A stretch of DNA of 64,000 nt from Terrimonas sp964445775 (GTDB taxonomy: Bacteria > Bacteroidota > Bacteroidia > Chitinophagales > Chitinophagaceae), in the NCBI GenBank assembly GCA_964445775.1, contig CAYUMH010000006.1, positions 25,258 through 89,257 of the forward strand, written 5' to 3'. The notes under the pieces were generated by a model. That model worked only from the letters and a program-made list of their open reading frames with translations. It ran no database searches and was not told the origin of the DNA. This document shows, in pieces, positions 25,944 through 34,569 of this stretch (position 1 is its first letter; each line of letters opens with the position of its first letter). A program made the translations under genes and the position numbers.

Positions 25944-26792
25944 TTATTTTTTCAATACCAGATTAGTAATATTTTCTTCAGTAATTACCAGTCCATTAGT
26001 TTGTTGAAATACTTTGTATAGGGTATGTATGGCATGTTCGCCATCTGTACCCAGGTCAAGACTGTATTGGTTTACATACAGGTCGATATGTTTGCGCATA
26101 ACCGCCTCTTCCATAGCTTGTGCATGTTGTTTCACATAATCACTCACCTGCGGGTAGTTGGCAAAAGCATATTCCAGGCTTTCTTTAATTAAACCGTTGA
26201 TCGTTGTTGTAATACCAGTATCAATACTCCTTTTAATGGCAATGCCGCCCAGGGGAATAGGCACATGCATTTTACTTTCCCAATGTTCACCCAGATCCAT
26301 TACTTTGTGTAAGCCTTTTTCCTGGTAGGTAAAACGGTTTTCATGTATAATTACGCCCAGGGTATTGTGGTGTTGTAATACACTGTTCTCAATATCGGAG
26401 AATAAAGCATAGTTTTTATGACGGGCTTCCGGATAGGCAAAGCTGAATAAGAGGTTGGCGGTGGTATTGATGCCCGGTAGTGTTACCTGCATTTGTTCTA
26501 CATCGGCCGGTTGCAGGGTTTTGTTTTGGGCCTGAACCAGTAATGGTCCCACACCTTTACCCAAGGCGCTGCCTGAGCGCAGTAATATATAATTGCCTAA
26601 TGATTTGAAGAAGGCCGGGAAGCTGAGTTTGGTAATATCCAGTTTGCCTTCCAGCGCATATTCGTTGAGGGTTTCCACGTCTTCGAGTATGGTCTCAAAC
26701 TCAAAACCACGGGTGTCAATTTTATGATTGACCAATGCATCAAAAATAAAGGTATCGTTGGGGCATGGACTAAAACCTAATGTCAGTTTCAT
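25944..26792 (-). CDS. mqnD: 1,4-dihydroxy-6-naphthoate synthase
   Basis: MqnD converts cyclic de-hypoxanthine futalosine into 1,4-dihydroxy-6-naphthoate in the futalosine route to menaquinone. The 282-residue protein shows the family start LGFSPCPNDTFIFDALVNHK, DITKLSFPAFF, LLRSGSALGKGVGPLLV and GVIIHENRFTY. It overlaps the end of mqnB by 23 bases, so the two are cotranscribed. Menaquinone is the likely quinone feeding the respiratory chain. Confidence 0.95.
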   Translation of the reverse strand: MKLTLGFSPCPNDTFIFDALVNHKIDTRGFEFETILEDVETLNEYALEGKLDITKLSFPAFFKSLGNYILLRSGSALGKGVGPLLVQAQNKTLQPADVEQMQVTLPGINTTANLLFSFAYPEARHKNYALFSDIENSVLQHHNTLGVIIHENRFTYQEKGLHKVMDLGEHWESKMHVPIPLGGIAIKRSIDTGITTTINGLIKESLEYAFANYPQVSDYVKQHAQAMEEAVMRKHIDLYVNQYSLDLGTDGEHAIHTLYKVFQQTNGLVITEENITNLVLKK

Positions 26793-27450
26793 GTTTTGTA
26801 CTTAAAGTTTGTAACAAGCCGATCAGTTCCGTATTAAGGTTGTGAATGGCCGGGCCTATTTTCCATTTCTTTTTATTACGTACACCTACCATATTAGATA
26901 CCGAACGTATTTGCAGGAAAGGGACATTTTCCATCAGGCAAACATAATGTAGTGCCGCACCTTCCATACTTTCCAGCATGGGCGTAAAATGTTCCCTGTA
27001 CCACTCTATTTGTTTGGGCCTTGTACTGATCTCGTTAACAGTAACAGCATTGACCGCTTTTAGTTTGGTAAGCTGTAATAAATTTTTATAGAGGTTATTG
27101 AGCCGGCCTTTTTTAAACGGCTTTTCATTGGGTTTTAGTAAAGCCAGGTCAAACATATCTTTAAAGGAAGCGTCTTCCCAAACGCCCAGGTCGGCAAACT
27201 GGTCCTGTTTTATTACAAAAACCTTTTCCAGCTGATCAGGGGTAAAGCTGCCGGCAATACCTGCCTGGATGACCAGTGAATACCGCTGTTTAACCAGCTC
27301 TTTGGTAAGCGAATAAGTAGTAGCATTACTGCCTATTCCTGTAATGTGGATACTAACCTTAAGTTGTTTAAATTGTTTTTTATGTTGGTTGAGCCATTCT
27401 TTTACCGGGGCAATTTCGCCCGCTGTGGCTGCAGTTAACAAAATACGCAT
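26770..27450 (-). CDS. mqnB: Futalosine hydrolase
   Basis: MqnB removes hypoxanthine from futalosine in menaquinone synthesis. The 226-residue protein is a nucleoside phosphorylase-fold hydrolase, with GIAGSFTPDQLEKVFVIKQD and DLGVWEDASF matching the family. The active-site block is MESMEGAALHYVC, followed by QIRSVSNMVGVRNKKKW. It precedes mqnD with an overlap of 23 bases, which supports the assignment over 5'-methylthioadenosine nucleosidase, a related family. Confidence 0.94.
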   Translation of the reverse strand: MRILLTAATAGEIAPVKEWLNQHKKQFKQLKVSIHITGIGSNATTYSLTKELVKQRYSLVIQAGIAGSFTPDQLEKVFVIKQDQFADLGVWEDASFKDMFDLALLKPNEKPFKKGRLNNLYKNLLQLTKLKAVNAVTVNEISTRPKQIEWYREHFTPMLESMEGAALHYVCLMENVPFLQIRSVSNMVGVRNKKKWKIGPAIHNLNTELIGLLQTLSTKHETDIRF

Positions 27451-27741
27451 GTTGCAAATATCGGGTGCAATTGAGAATGGCTGGTGATTTTCTTATAAAC
27501 CGGGGGTAGTTCCGGCATCCGACATGTTGTTTTGTTTAAACTATATTGATCCTGGTAGTAAGTGAGCCGGCCCTGTGGAGCTAGCGCATGCAGCTATCTT
27601 TTTGAGTGTTGTAAAAGAGTCCGGTTGATTAGCAGCCCCGGTATTTAACTTTTTTTCATAGTTATTTGATTTACAATTAGTAAACTGGGTTTTGAAGGTG
27701 ATTTTTTTACAGCCAGCCTGTTTCTTTCGCAGATGCATTTA
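27451..27741. other. Intergenic stretch between mqnB and the first PTPS gene
   Basis: About 290 bases with no supported gene. A 65-codon open frame at 27541-27738 on the minus strand looks fortuitous. The promoter at 27742-27771 follows. Confidence 0.4.
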
Positions 27742-27771
27742 TTGCCATTTTTAACTTATGTATTACCTTTG
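27742..27771 (+). promoter_or_regulatory. Probable promoter of the pterin gene cluster
   Basis: TTG (27742-27744), a 19-base spacer and a perfect -7 element TACCTTTG (27764-27771) match the Bacteroidota promoter pattern. The first pterin gene starts 36 bases downstream. Confidence 0.72.
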
Positions 27772-27807
27772 CAGCCCGCCGGCAAGGTGGCAGCATAAAT
27801 TATTATA

Positions 27808-28218
27808 ATGGTATATTTAACAAGGGTAGAGCATTTTAATGCTGCTCATAAGTTGTACAACCCCAATTGGGATGAAGCGAAGAATGAAGCGGTATTTGGC
27901 AAGTGTGCCAATGAAAACTGGCATGGACATAATTACGAATTATATGTTACGGTAAAAGGTCAGCCAGACCAGGATACAGGTTTTGTATTTGATGTAAAAA
28001 GACTGAGCACGATCATACAGGAAAGGGTGATTGAAAAACTGGACCACCGTAACCTGAATATGGATGTTGATTTTATGGCCGGGAAATTATGCAGTACCGA
28101 GAACCTGGCCATTGGTATATGGAAAGAGCTTGTTCCGCATTTACCCGCTAACATACAGTTACATGCAATTAAGCTGTATGAAACCCCCAAGATCTACGTG
28201 GAGTATTTTGGCGAATAG
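27808..28218 (+). CDS. 6-pyruvoyltetrahydropterin synthase-type protein, copy 1
   Basis: The 136-residue protein is a PTPS/QueD-family T-fold enzyme acting on dihydroneopterin triphosphate made by FolE. Zinc ligands are H14, H39 and H41; the catalytic Cys33 lies in FGKCANENWHGHN, giving C-x5-HGH. That spacing is that of 6-pyruvoyltetrahydropterin synthases (PTPS-II), whereas queuosine QueD uses C-x3-HGH. LDHRNLN and YETPKIYVEYF complete the active site. A second copy and folE follow, so a tetrahydrobiopterin-type product is plausible, although annotation pipelines may call it 6-carboxytetrahydropterin synthase. Confidence 0.88.
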   Translation: MVYLTRVEHFNAAHKLYNPNWDEAKNEAVFGKCANENWHGHNYELYVTVKGQPDQDTGFVFDVKRLSTIIQERVIEKLDHRNLNMDVDFMAGKLCSTENLAIGIWKELVPHLPANIQLHAIKLYETPKIYVEYFGE

Positions 28219-28291
28219 GCTGACCGTGTGATAGTTTGTTCATATGCTGATGCGGACATAAGACGATAAAAATTTTAAGCAATAAACCAGG

Positions 28292-28714
28292 ATGAGCGAG
28301 ATGAATAAAGTGGCTGTATACAGGAAGGAGAATTTTAATGCCGCACACAGGTTGTATAACCCGGCATGGGATGATGCTACCAATGATAAGGTATTTGGTA
28401 AATGTGCTTATCCGCATTACCATGGCCATAATTATGAACTGGTAGTGAAAGTAACGGGTGTGCCGGATGCGGTTACCGGTTATGTGATAGATCTGAAAAT
28501 TTTAAGCGAGATCATTCACCGGGAAATTCATGAACGTTTTGATCACCGTAACCTGAACCTGGACACGGTTGAGTTTAAAGACCTGAACCCGACAGCAGAG
28601 AATATTGCTATTGTTATTTACAGGTTATTAAGACCACATATTGACGCGGAGAATGATTTGCAGATAAGGTTGTATGAAACGCCGAGGAATTTTGTGGAGT
28701 ACCCGGTGGGATGA
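28292..28714 (+). CDS. 6-pyruvoyltetrahydropterin synthase-type protein, copy 2
   Basis: The 140-residue protein is a diverged tandem duplicate of the gene just upstream (roughly half of residues identical by eye). It keeps zinc ligands H19, H44 and H46, Cys38 in FGKCAYPHYHGHN (again C-x5-HGH), FDHRNLNLD and YETPRNFVEYP. Both copies therefore look catalytically competent. ATG 28292 is used; ATG 28301 (MNKVAVYR) is an alternative. The gap to copy 1 is 73 bases, and a 14-base tandem repeat starts directly after its stop codon. Confidence 0.87.
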   Translation: MSEMNKVAVYRKENFNAAHRLYNPAWDDATNDKVFGKCAYPHYHGHNYELVVKVTGVPDAVTGYVIDLKILSEIIHREIHERFDHRNLNLDTVEFKDLNPTAENIAIVIYRLLRPHIDAENDLQIRLYETPRNFVEYPVG

Positions 28715-28725
28715 TGATGAGTGAA

Positions 28726-28788
28726 GAATTATGAATGATGAATTATGAATGATGAATTATGAATTAGGAATGATGAATTAGGAATGGT
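28726..28788 (+). repeat. Short tandem repeat GAATTATGAATGAT
   Basis: Two exact 14-base units (28726-28739, 28740-28753) are followed by two variant units up to 28788. The array sits between the second PTPS gene and folE and carries stop codons in all forward frames. Confidence 0.8.
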
Positions 28789-28873
28789 GAGTGATGATTT
28801 TTGTTAAAGTAGTAACTATAATATTGAACGCTAACTTTAAACATAAGACCTGAAATATTAAATACAATAAGCA

Positions 28874-29470
28874 ATGGCATATAAAAAGATAGATCATTAC
28901 GATGAGGATGTGACGCAGGGTTTGATGAAGAATTATAAAGAGGTGTTAGGCTACCTGGGAGAAGATGCCGGAAGGGAAGGGCTGATTAAAACGCCGGAAC
29001 GCCTGGCTAAAGCTATGCAGTATTTAACCCAGGGATACCAGCAGGATGCGCATGCGATCATTAACTCGGCCAAGTTTCATGAAGACGTAAGCGAGATGGT
29101 GATTGTAAAAGATATAGAGATATTCAGCATGTGTGAACATCATATGCTGCCATTTTTTGGCAAAGCACATGTGGCTTATATACCCAATGGCTGGATAACA
29201 GGATTAAGTAAGATAGCCAGGGTAGTAGATGTATATGCCCGCCGCCTGCAGGTACAGGAACGACTTACGGTAGATATTATGAATGCGATTAAAGAGACCC
29301 TGAACCCGATTGGTGTGGCCGTGGTAATTGAAGCAAAACACCTGTGCATGATGATGCGGGGGGTTGGTAAACAAAATTCAGTAACCACCACATCGGCTTT
29401 TGACGGGGAGTTTCATAAAGATTCTACAAGAAGTGAGTTTGTAAAATTAATAGGGGCAGATTTACATTAA
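28874..29470 (+). CDS. folE: GTP cyclohydrolase I
   Basis: FolE converts GTP to 7,8-dihydroneopterin triphosphate, the common precursor of folate, biopterin and queuosine. The 198-residue protein has the zinc ligands Cys and His in MCEHHMLPFFGKAHVAYIP and the Cys in KHLCMMMRGVGKQNS, plus the SEMVIVKDIEIFS and GLSKIARVVDVYARRLQVQE blocks. Length is normal. Its position after two PTPS-type genes suggests a shared pathway that uses its product. Confidence 0.97.
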   Translation: MAYKKIDHYDEDVTQGLMKNYKEVLGYLGEDAGREGLIKTPERLAKAMQYLTQGYQQDAHAIINSAKFHEDVSEMVIVKDIEIFSMCEHHMLPFFGKAHVAYIPNGWITGLSKIARVVDVYARRLQVQERLTVDIMNAIKETLNPIGVAVVIEAKHLCMMMRGVGKQNSVTTTSAFDGEFHKDSTRSEFVKLIGADLH

Positions 29471-29574
29471 AAAACGTAGGTTTGTCACTTCATATAAAGT
29501 TTGGTTGGAGGAGATTCCGGTCAGGCTTTTTTTGTCACCATAAGTAAAACAACTGCTTAAAAAAATATCACCGC

Positions 29575-30465
29575 ATGAAACATGCATATGTATTTCCGGG
29601 CCAGGGTTCACAGTTTTCAGGAATGGGAAAGGAGCATTATGATAACAGTGCTTTTGCCAAGAAGTTATTTGAACAGGCCAACGAGATCCTGGGCTTTCGT
29701 ATTTCGGATATTATGTTTACCGGGAGCGAAGAAGACCTGAAACGTACGGATGTAACACAGCCTGCTGTGTTTTTACATTCCGTAATTGCTTTTAAAACCA
29801 TTGATAATGCCAAACCCGATATGGTTGCCGGTCACTCACTGGGCGAATTTTCGGCCCTGGTAGCAAACGGTACCCTGAGTTTTGAAAGCGCTTTACAACT
29901 GGTTGCTATCCGTGCCAATGCCATGCAAAAAGCCTGCGAACTGGTGCCCAGCACCATGGCAGCTGTACTGGCCCTGGCCGATGAAAAAGTAGAAGAGATA
30001 TGTAAAGAAGTAGCGGCAGAAACCGGTGAAGTGGTGGTGCCTGCTAATTATAATTGTCCCGGTCAGCTGGTGATCAGCGGATCGCTGAAAGGTATTGAAA
30101 TTGCCTGCGAGCGTATGAAAGCAGCCGGTGCTAAAAGAGCCCTGGTATTGCCTGTAGGTGGAGCTTTTCATTCGCCATTGATGGCTCCTGCGAAGGAGGA
30201 GTTAAAACAGGCTATTGAGTCAACTACCTTCCATGCCCCTGCCTGTGCAGTTTACCAGAATGTGGTGGCCAAAGCCGTGCTGGACAAAGAAGAAATAAAA
30301 CAGAACCTGATCGATCAGTTGACAGGCCCCGTACGCTGGACCCAGAGTGTACAGTCCATGATTGGCGACGGCGCTACGGTGTTTACAGAAGCAGGCCCCG
30401 GTAAAGTATTACAGGGACTTGTACTGAAGATTGATAAGACAATGGAAGTGAATGGCGTGAATTAA
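29575..30465 (+). CDS. fabD: Malonyl-CoA:acyl carrier protein transacylase
   Basis: FabD loads malonyl groups onto ACP for fatty acid synthesis. The 296-residue protein has YVFPGQGSQFSGMGKEHYD at the start, the catalytic Ser near residue 89 in GHSLGEFSALV, the Arg in AIRANAMQKAC, and the His in VGGAFHSPLMAPA. The C-terminal QSMIGDGATVFTEAGPGKVL is canonical. It is monocistronic with its own terminator. fabH is elsewhere in the window, at 38846. Confidence 0.96.
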   Translation: MKHAYVFPGQGSQFSGMGKEHYDNSAFAKKLFEQANEILGFRISDIMFTGSEEDLKRTDVTQPAVFLHSVIAFKTIDNAKPDMVAGHSLGEFSALVANGTLSFESALQLVAIRANAMQKACELVPSTMAAVLALADEKVEEICKEVAAETGEVVVPANYNCPGQLVISGSLKGIEIACERMKAAGAKRALVLPVGGAFHSPLMAPAKEELKQAIESTTFHAPACAVYQNVVAKAVLDKEEIKQNLIDQLTGPVRWTQSVQSMIGDGATVFTEAGPGKVLQGLVLKIDKTMEVNGVN

Positions 30466-30495
30466 TATCAATTAGCATATTATTTTAAAAAAGAA

Positions 30496-30528
30496 GGCCG
30501 CTGTGAAAACAGCGGCCGTTTTATTTAT
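30496..30528. terminator. Bidirectional terminator between fabD and the convergent serine hydrolase
   Basis: The stem GGCCGCTGT / ACAGCGGCC (loop GAAA) is followed by GTTTTATTTATT on the right and preceded by an AAAAAA run on the left. Confidence 0.9.
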
Positions 30529-30542
30529 TACACACGAGAAAA

Positions 30543-31712
30543 TCAGAATTGATCAATGTCCTGCCACTGGATGCTGTTATCAGTAACTATATCGATAAGC
30601 ATTTGGGCGAATGCATTTTGACTGGTATTGGCATTGGTAAAACGGGTATTGATGGCAAAGGCCACACTCCAGCCGGTGGATGTTTTGAATATAAGTGCCT
30701 GTGTGCCCGGCAGGCTGCCAAAATGATACCAGTTGCTGGGTGTCCACGATTCGGCGCCTACATATATACCGCAGGCATAATAGTTATTGATGGTATTGGG
30801 CGTACGCATAAGTTTTAACGTAGCACCGTTTAAAATATCGGGGCGGGTAGCACTGCTGTCAATGGCTGTAAGTAAACGTACCAGGTCGGTAGGGGTGCTG
30901 ATCCAGCCACTGGGTGCATCATTTCTTTTCCAGGGATCAGTATATACATAAGTGGCTTCGCTGCCCTGGCCATAGTATTTAACTTCATTGGGTTTTCTAT
31001 CGGCCAGTGTATTGCCTGCTATTTCGGTGTTTTTGGCCTGTATAGGTGTAAGTATACTTTCCTTTACATATTGCTCATAGGTTTTGCCGCTGAGCTTTTC
31101 AATGATACGTCCTAATACCAGGTAACCAAAGTTGGAGTACTGGAAACTGGTGCCGGGATCATTTGTTAAAGTGCGGTTGTTGAGTGTCCAGGTGATCAGT
31201 TCTTTAGCCGTAGCACCGGGTTGCTGAAAAACAGGGTCCTGTGGCCAGGCATTGTTCCAGCCGCCTGTTGTATGATGCAGCAGGTCTTTAACGGTAATAT
31301 TGGCTACACGGGTGCTGTAGGGTGTAGTACCGTATTCGTTGCCCAGTATGGCCCCGACGCCAAATACTTTTTGATCGATGGTGAGCTTGCCATCCTGTAC
31401 CAGTTTCATAATGGCAACAGCTGTAATGGTTTTAGATACGCTGGCTATGCGGAAACGATCGTTAACCGTTACTTTCTGGTTGGTCTCCTTATCGGCAAAG
31501 CCATAACCTTTGCGGTACACAAGTTTACCATTTTTACTAATGGCCAGCGAGGCGCCCGGTACATTATAGGTGGTCATAAAGGTGGCGACTTTGTTATCAA
31601 TGGTGGCAATATCATTTTGCGTAACAGCGGGTGCAGGTTTGTCGCTTTTGGAGCAGGAGGCGACCATGATCATGATTAACAACAGGCCGTACAGGTGGTT
31701 TTTTTTGAACAT
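30543..31712 (-). CDS. Serine hydrolase lipoprotein (class C beta-lactamase/PBP4-like fold)
   Basis: The 389-residue protein has a lipoprotein signal (lipobox VASC, Cys20) and a beta-lactamase-related domain. The nucleophile is S91 in SVSK, and the Tyr/Asn motif is in FQYSNFGYLVLG. The KTG-like box is replaced by HFGSLPG near the C-terminus, as in esterases and D-amino peptidases of this family. It is likely anchored in the periplasm. The substrate is unknown, and beta-lactam resistance should not be assumed. It is divergent from the histidine kinase gene. Confidence 0.9.
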   Translation of the reverse strand: MFKKNHLYGLLLIMIMVASCSKSDKPAPAVTQNDIATIDNKVATFMTTYNVPGASLAISKNGKLVYRKGYGFADKETNQKVTVNDRFRIASVSKTITAVAIMKLVQDGKLTIDQKVFGVGAILGNEYGTTPYSTRVANITVKDLLHHTTGGWNNAWPQDPVFQQPGATAKELITWTLNNRTLTNDPGTSFQYSNFGYLVLGRIIEKLSGKTYEQYVKESILTPIQAKNTEIAGNTLADRKPNEVKYYGQGSEATYVYTDPWKRNDAPSGWISTPTDLVRLLTAIDSSATRPDILNGATLKLMRTPNTINNYYACGIYVGAESWTPSNWYHFGSLPGTQALIFKTSTGWSVAFAINTRFTNANTSQNAFAQMLIDIVTDNSIQWQDIDQF

Positions 31713-31829
31713 AAAAAGAGATTTAGAGTTGTCAGCAATGCATGTTTTGCATTGTAAAGCTGCTGTAATGCGGGCTGCGGATAAATACTTAATTTGTAGT
31801 AGGCTGTTCCGGATGCTGCCACGGGCCTT

Positions 31830-31837
31830 TATATTTG
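31830..31837 (+). promoter_or_regulatory. Candidate -7 element for the kinase-regulator pair
   Basis: TATATTTG is a perfect TAnnTTTG match 26 bases before the kinase start codon. No TTTG lies at the expected upstream spacing, so this is only a candidate. Confidence 0.35.
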
Positions 31838-31862
31838 TTTTATCAAACTACCTGAATCCTCT

Positions 31863-33815
31863 ATGCACTTCCTGAATCAACTATTAAAACTTACGGGTAT
31901 CTGCCTGTTGTTCTGTATCAACAATACGCTGCAGGCACAAACACCTAAGCTGGATAGCTTAAGGAAGCAGATGGGAAAACAACCTGCTAATAAGAAACAG
32001 TTATTATCTATCCTGCAATTGATAGCCAATGAACAATATTCACTGCATATTGATACAGCCATGCAATATGCTTTACAGGCACAGCAACTGGCACAGGAGG
32101 TGGGGACTGAAACTGATAAAGAGAATGTAGCTTATTTTTTAGCAACGGCCTACTGGCGGGCAGAGCATAACGATACGGCACTGGTAATGATCAATAAAAA
32201 CCTGGGAAAGCTTAACCCGGGTAATAGCACCGAAAGAGAAGCGTATTTTAAATGGCTGGTATTACGTTTAAGGTTGTATACAACCAATGCCATGTTACAT
32301 GAAGCCAGTGTGGATGTGTACAGGTTATTGGCCGAAGCGGAGAAGTATAATGATACCACTAATCGCATTATTGCCTATAATTCGGTTGGATTATTAAAAC
32401 GCCGTTCCGAAAAAAGCCCTGGTGAATCGCTTAGCTGGTTTTTAAAAGCTGCACGGCTGGCAGAAAGTAATCCTAAGTTTGATAACTATCCCATTGTATA
32501 CGGCAACCTGGCAAGGGCCTATTTTAAAATGGGGAAAAATGATTCCGCTACCTGGTACGCAGATAAAGGATTAGCCAATGCCAGGGTTACCGGCAATCTT
32601 TCTTTTTTACAAACCATACTATCCATACAAACCGATATTTTAAGCGGTGTAGGTAATTATGAAGGGGCGGAAAAAGCCCTGCGGGAATCAATTGCTTTAT
32701 CCAACAGTGTGAGTGCTGATACTTTGTTTGCCGATGATATACAAAGGCTGGCCAGGTTTTATAATGTGACCAAACAGTATGATAAAACCATTTCCATTTG
32801 TACAAAATACCTGGCACTGGATACGGTACCCGAATACCAGGTAATGTATTTAGAGCCTTTGGCCGAAGCCTATAAAGCAAGCGGTCAACAACAGTTGTAT
32901 GTACAAACCATGGAGGAGTTGTTGCTGGCAAAAGAATTGTTTTATAAAGCTGATTTTGCCAAGACTTCGCTGGAGATGGAAGCCAGGTATGAAGCACAGA
33001 AGAAAGAGAATACCATTATACAGCAAAAGCTGGACCTGTATAGGAAGGACCTGGTATTTTATGGCCTGCTCGCTTTTTTGCTGATTGTTTTTATTATAGC
33101 GGTCATGAGTTTTTATAATTATAAAAAGCGGGAAAAGCTCAAACTGCAGTTGCTGATACAGCGGGAGAAAGATGCATCCCTGCTGGCGGTTACCCAGGCC
33201 CAGGAGAATGAACGGAAAAGAATTGCTACCGATCTGCATGATAACCTGGGGGCTTATGCTGCTTCAGTGGTATCGAACCTGGAGTTTATTAAAACCGAAC
33301 AGGATAATGAACAAAGTAAAACGGCCATGCAGCAATTGCGGCATAATTCACTATCCATCGTGGCACAGTTAAGTGATACCATTTGGGTATTAAAGAAAGA
33401 TGCTTTATCCTTAACCGCTATTAGTGACAGGGTGAAAGTATTTGCCCGCCGGTTACAGCCCAGTTTCCCCGATACGGAGATACAGGTGGCAGAGGATATT
33501 GTTTTTGATCAGCAATTTTCACCGGCCCAGGCCTATGACCTGTTCCAGATGGTGCAGGAGGCGGTAACGAATGCCCTGAAACATAGCCAGGCCCGGCACG
33601 TAGATGTATTTTTAGAAGGAACTGAGCAACACTGGAAAGTACAGGTGGCGGATGATGGTATAGGCATGCCTGCTACACGGGTAGAAAAAACGGAAGGCGG
33701 AAATGGCCTGACGCATATACAGAACAGGGCCCATGAGGCAGGCTGGCAGGTAAAGTGGCTGGCAGGGGTAGATGCCGGTACCGTGGTGCTGATTACACCC
33801 GGGCCGGATGCTTAA
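31863..33815 (+). CDS. TPR-containing sensor histidine kinase (HisKA_3)
   Basis: The 650-residue protein has a signal peptide (LLKLTGICLLFCINNTLQAQ) and a periplasmic part built of TPR-like helices (residues 30-390). A membrane helix follows near 397-418 (FYGLLAFLLIVFIIAVMSFY), then a short coiled coil and a HisKA_3 dimerisation domain with the phospho-acceptor His in RIATDLHDNLGA (about residue 459). A HATPase domain has NALKHSQ, VADDGIGMP and GNGLTHIQNRA. It is the NarX/DegS type that partners LuxR regulators, and the next gene is such a regulator. Confidence 0.94.
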   Translation: MHFLNQLLKLTGICLLFCINNTLQAQTPKLDSLRKQMGKQPANKKQLLSILQLIANEQYSLHIDTAMQYALQAQQLAQEVGTETDKENVAYFLATAYWRAEHNDTALVMINKNLGKLNPGNSTEREAYFKWLVLRLRLYTTNAMLHEASVDVYRLLAEAEKYNDTTNRIIAYNSVGLLKRRSEKSPGESLSWFLKAARLAESNPKFDNYPIVYGNLARAYFKMGKNDSATWYADKGLANARVTGNLSFLQTILSIQTDILSGVGNYEGAEKALRESIALSNSVSADTLFADDIQRLARFYNVTKQYDKTISICTKYLALDTVPEYQVMYLEPLAEAYKASGQQQLYVQTMEELLLAKELFYKADFAKTSLEMEARYEAQKKENTIIQQKLDLYRKDLVFYGLLAFLLIVFIIAVMSFYNYKKREKLKLQLLIQREKDASLLAVTQAQENERKRIATDLHDNLGAYAASVVSNLEFIKTEQDNEQSKTAMQQLRHNSLSIVAQLSDTIWVLKKDALSLTAISDRVKVFARRLQPSFPDTEIQVAEDIVFDQQFSPAQAYDLFQMVQEAVTNALKHSQARHVDVFLEGTEQHWKVQVADDGIGMPATRVEKTEGGNGLTHIQNRAHEAGWQVKWLAGVDAGTVVLITPGPDA

Positions 33816-33866
33816 TACTACAAATTAGGTATTGTTATATTGCTGCTTATTGCACAACTTTACTGT

Positions 33867-34559
33867 ATGGCCACAAACTTTACCATTGCCTTTGTTGATG
33901 ATAATAAAGTAAACAGGAACACTTTCCTGCAAAAGATTAAGTTATTACCTGATTTTACTTTGTTATTTACTGCCGAAAATGGCCATCAGTGCCTGGAAGA
34001 ACTGCGTGGCTTACCGCATCATAAAATTCCACAGGTTATTTTTATGGACCTTGAAATGCCGGAGATGGACGGGGTAGAGACCATCCGTTTAGCCAAGGCT
34101 TTATATCCCTCTGCTCATTATATTGTACTGACCGTGTTTGATGATGATGAAAAAATATTTGAAGCTATCAAAGCGGGGGCTTCGGGTTATTTATTAAAAC
34201 ACGAGCCGGCACAGGTACTGTATGAGTCGGTAGTGAATGTGATTGAATTTGGCGGGGCACCCATGAGCCCGGCGATAGCCCGTAAGTCATTACAATTACT
34301 GGGCAGGGCGCAACAACTGGATAATCATACAGAATCCGGTCCAACCAAAAACACCTTACCGCAGGCTATTACGCAAAGAGAGAAAGAAATATTACAACAT
34401 ATGGTCAATGGCTGGGATGCCAAACATATTGCGTCCGTCGTTGACCTGAGTGTGTTAACCGTGCGCAAGCATATTGCCAATATTTACGATAAGCTGCATA
34501 TCAATTCAAAGGCCCAGGCCATCAGCCTGGCTCATCAGCAGAAGTGGTTTGAGAAGTGA
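33867..34559 (+). CDS. NarL/LuxR-type response regulator, partner of the TPR kinase
   Basis: The 230-residue protein has a receiver domain (D11-D12, phospho-acceptor D61 in VIFMDLEMPEMDG, Lys in YLLKHEPA) and a LuxR HTH (ITQREKEILQHMVNGWDAKH, then LSVLTVRKHIANIYDKLHIN). ATG 33867 is preferred; an in-frame TTG at 33840 would add nine residues. It starts 51 bases after the kinase gene, so the two form a pair. It resembles the orphan regulator at 17575 around DEKIFEAxxAGASGYxLK. Confidence 0.94.
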   Translation: MATNFTIAFVDDNKVNRNTFLQKIKLLPDFTLLFTAENGHQCLEELRGLPHHKIPQVIFMDLEMPEMDGVETIRLAKALYPSAHYIVLTVFDDDEKIFEAIKAGASGYLLKHEPAQVLYESVVNVIEFGGAPMSPAIARKSLQLLGRAQQLDNHTESGPTKNTLPQAITQREKEILQHMVNGWDAKHIASVVDLSVLTVRKHIANIYDKLHINSKAQAISLAHQQKWFEK

Positions 34560-34569
34560 GGGATAGTAT

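Noticed and set aside
27541..27738. 65-codon frame before the PTPS genes
   Set aside because: No recognisable domain or signal peptide. It lies just ahead of a promoter for the opposite strand.
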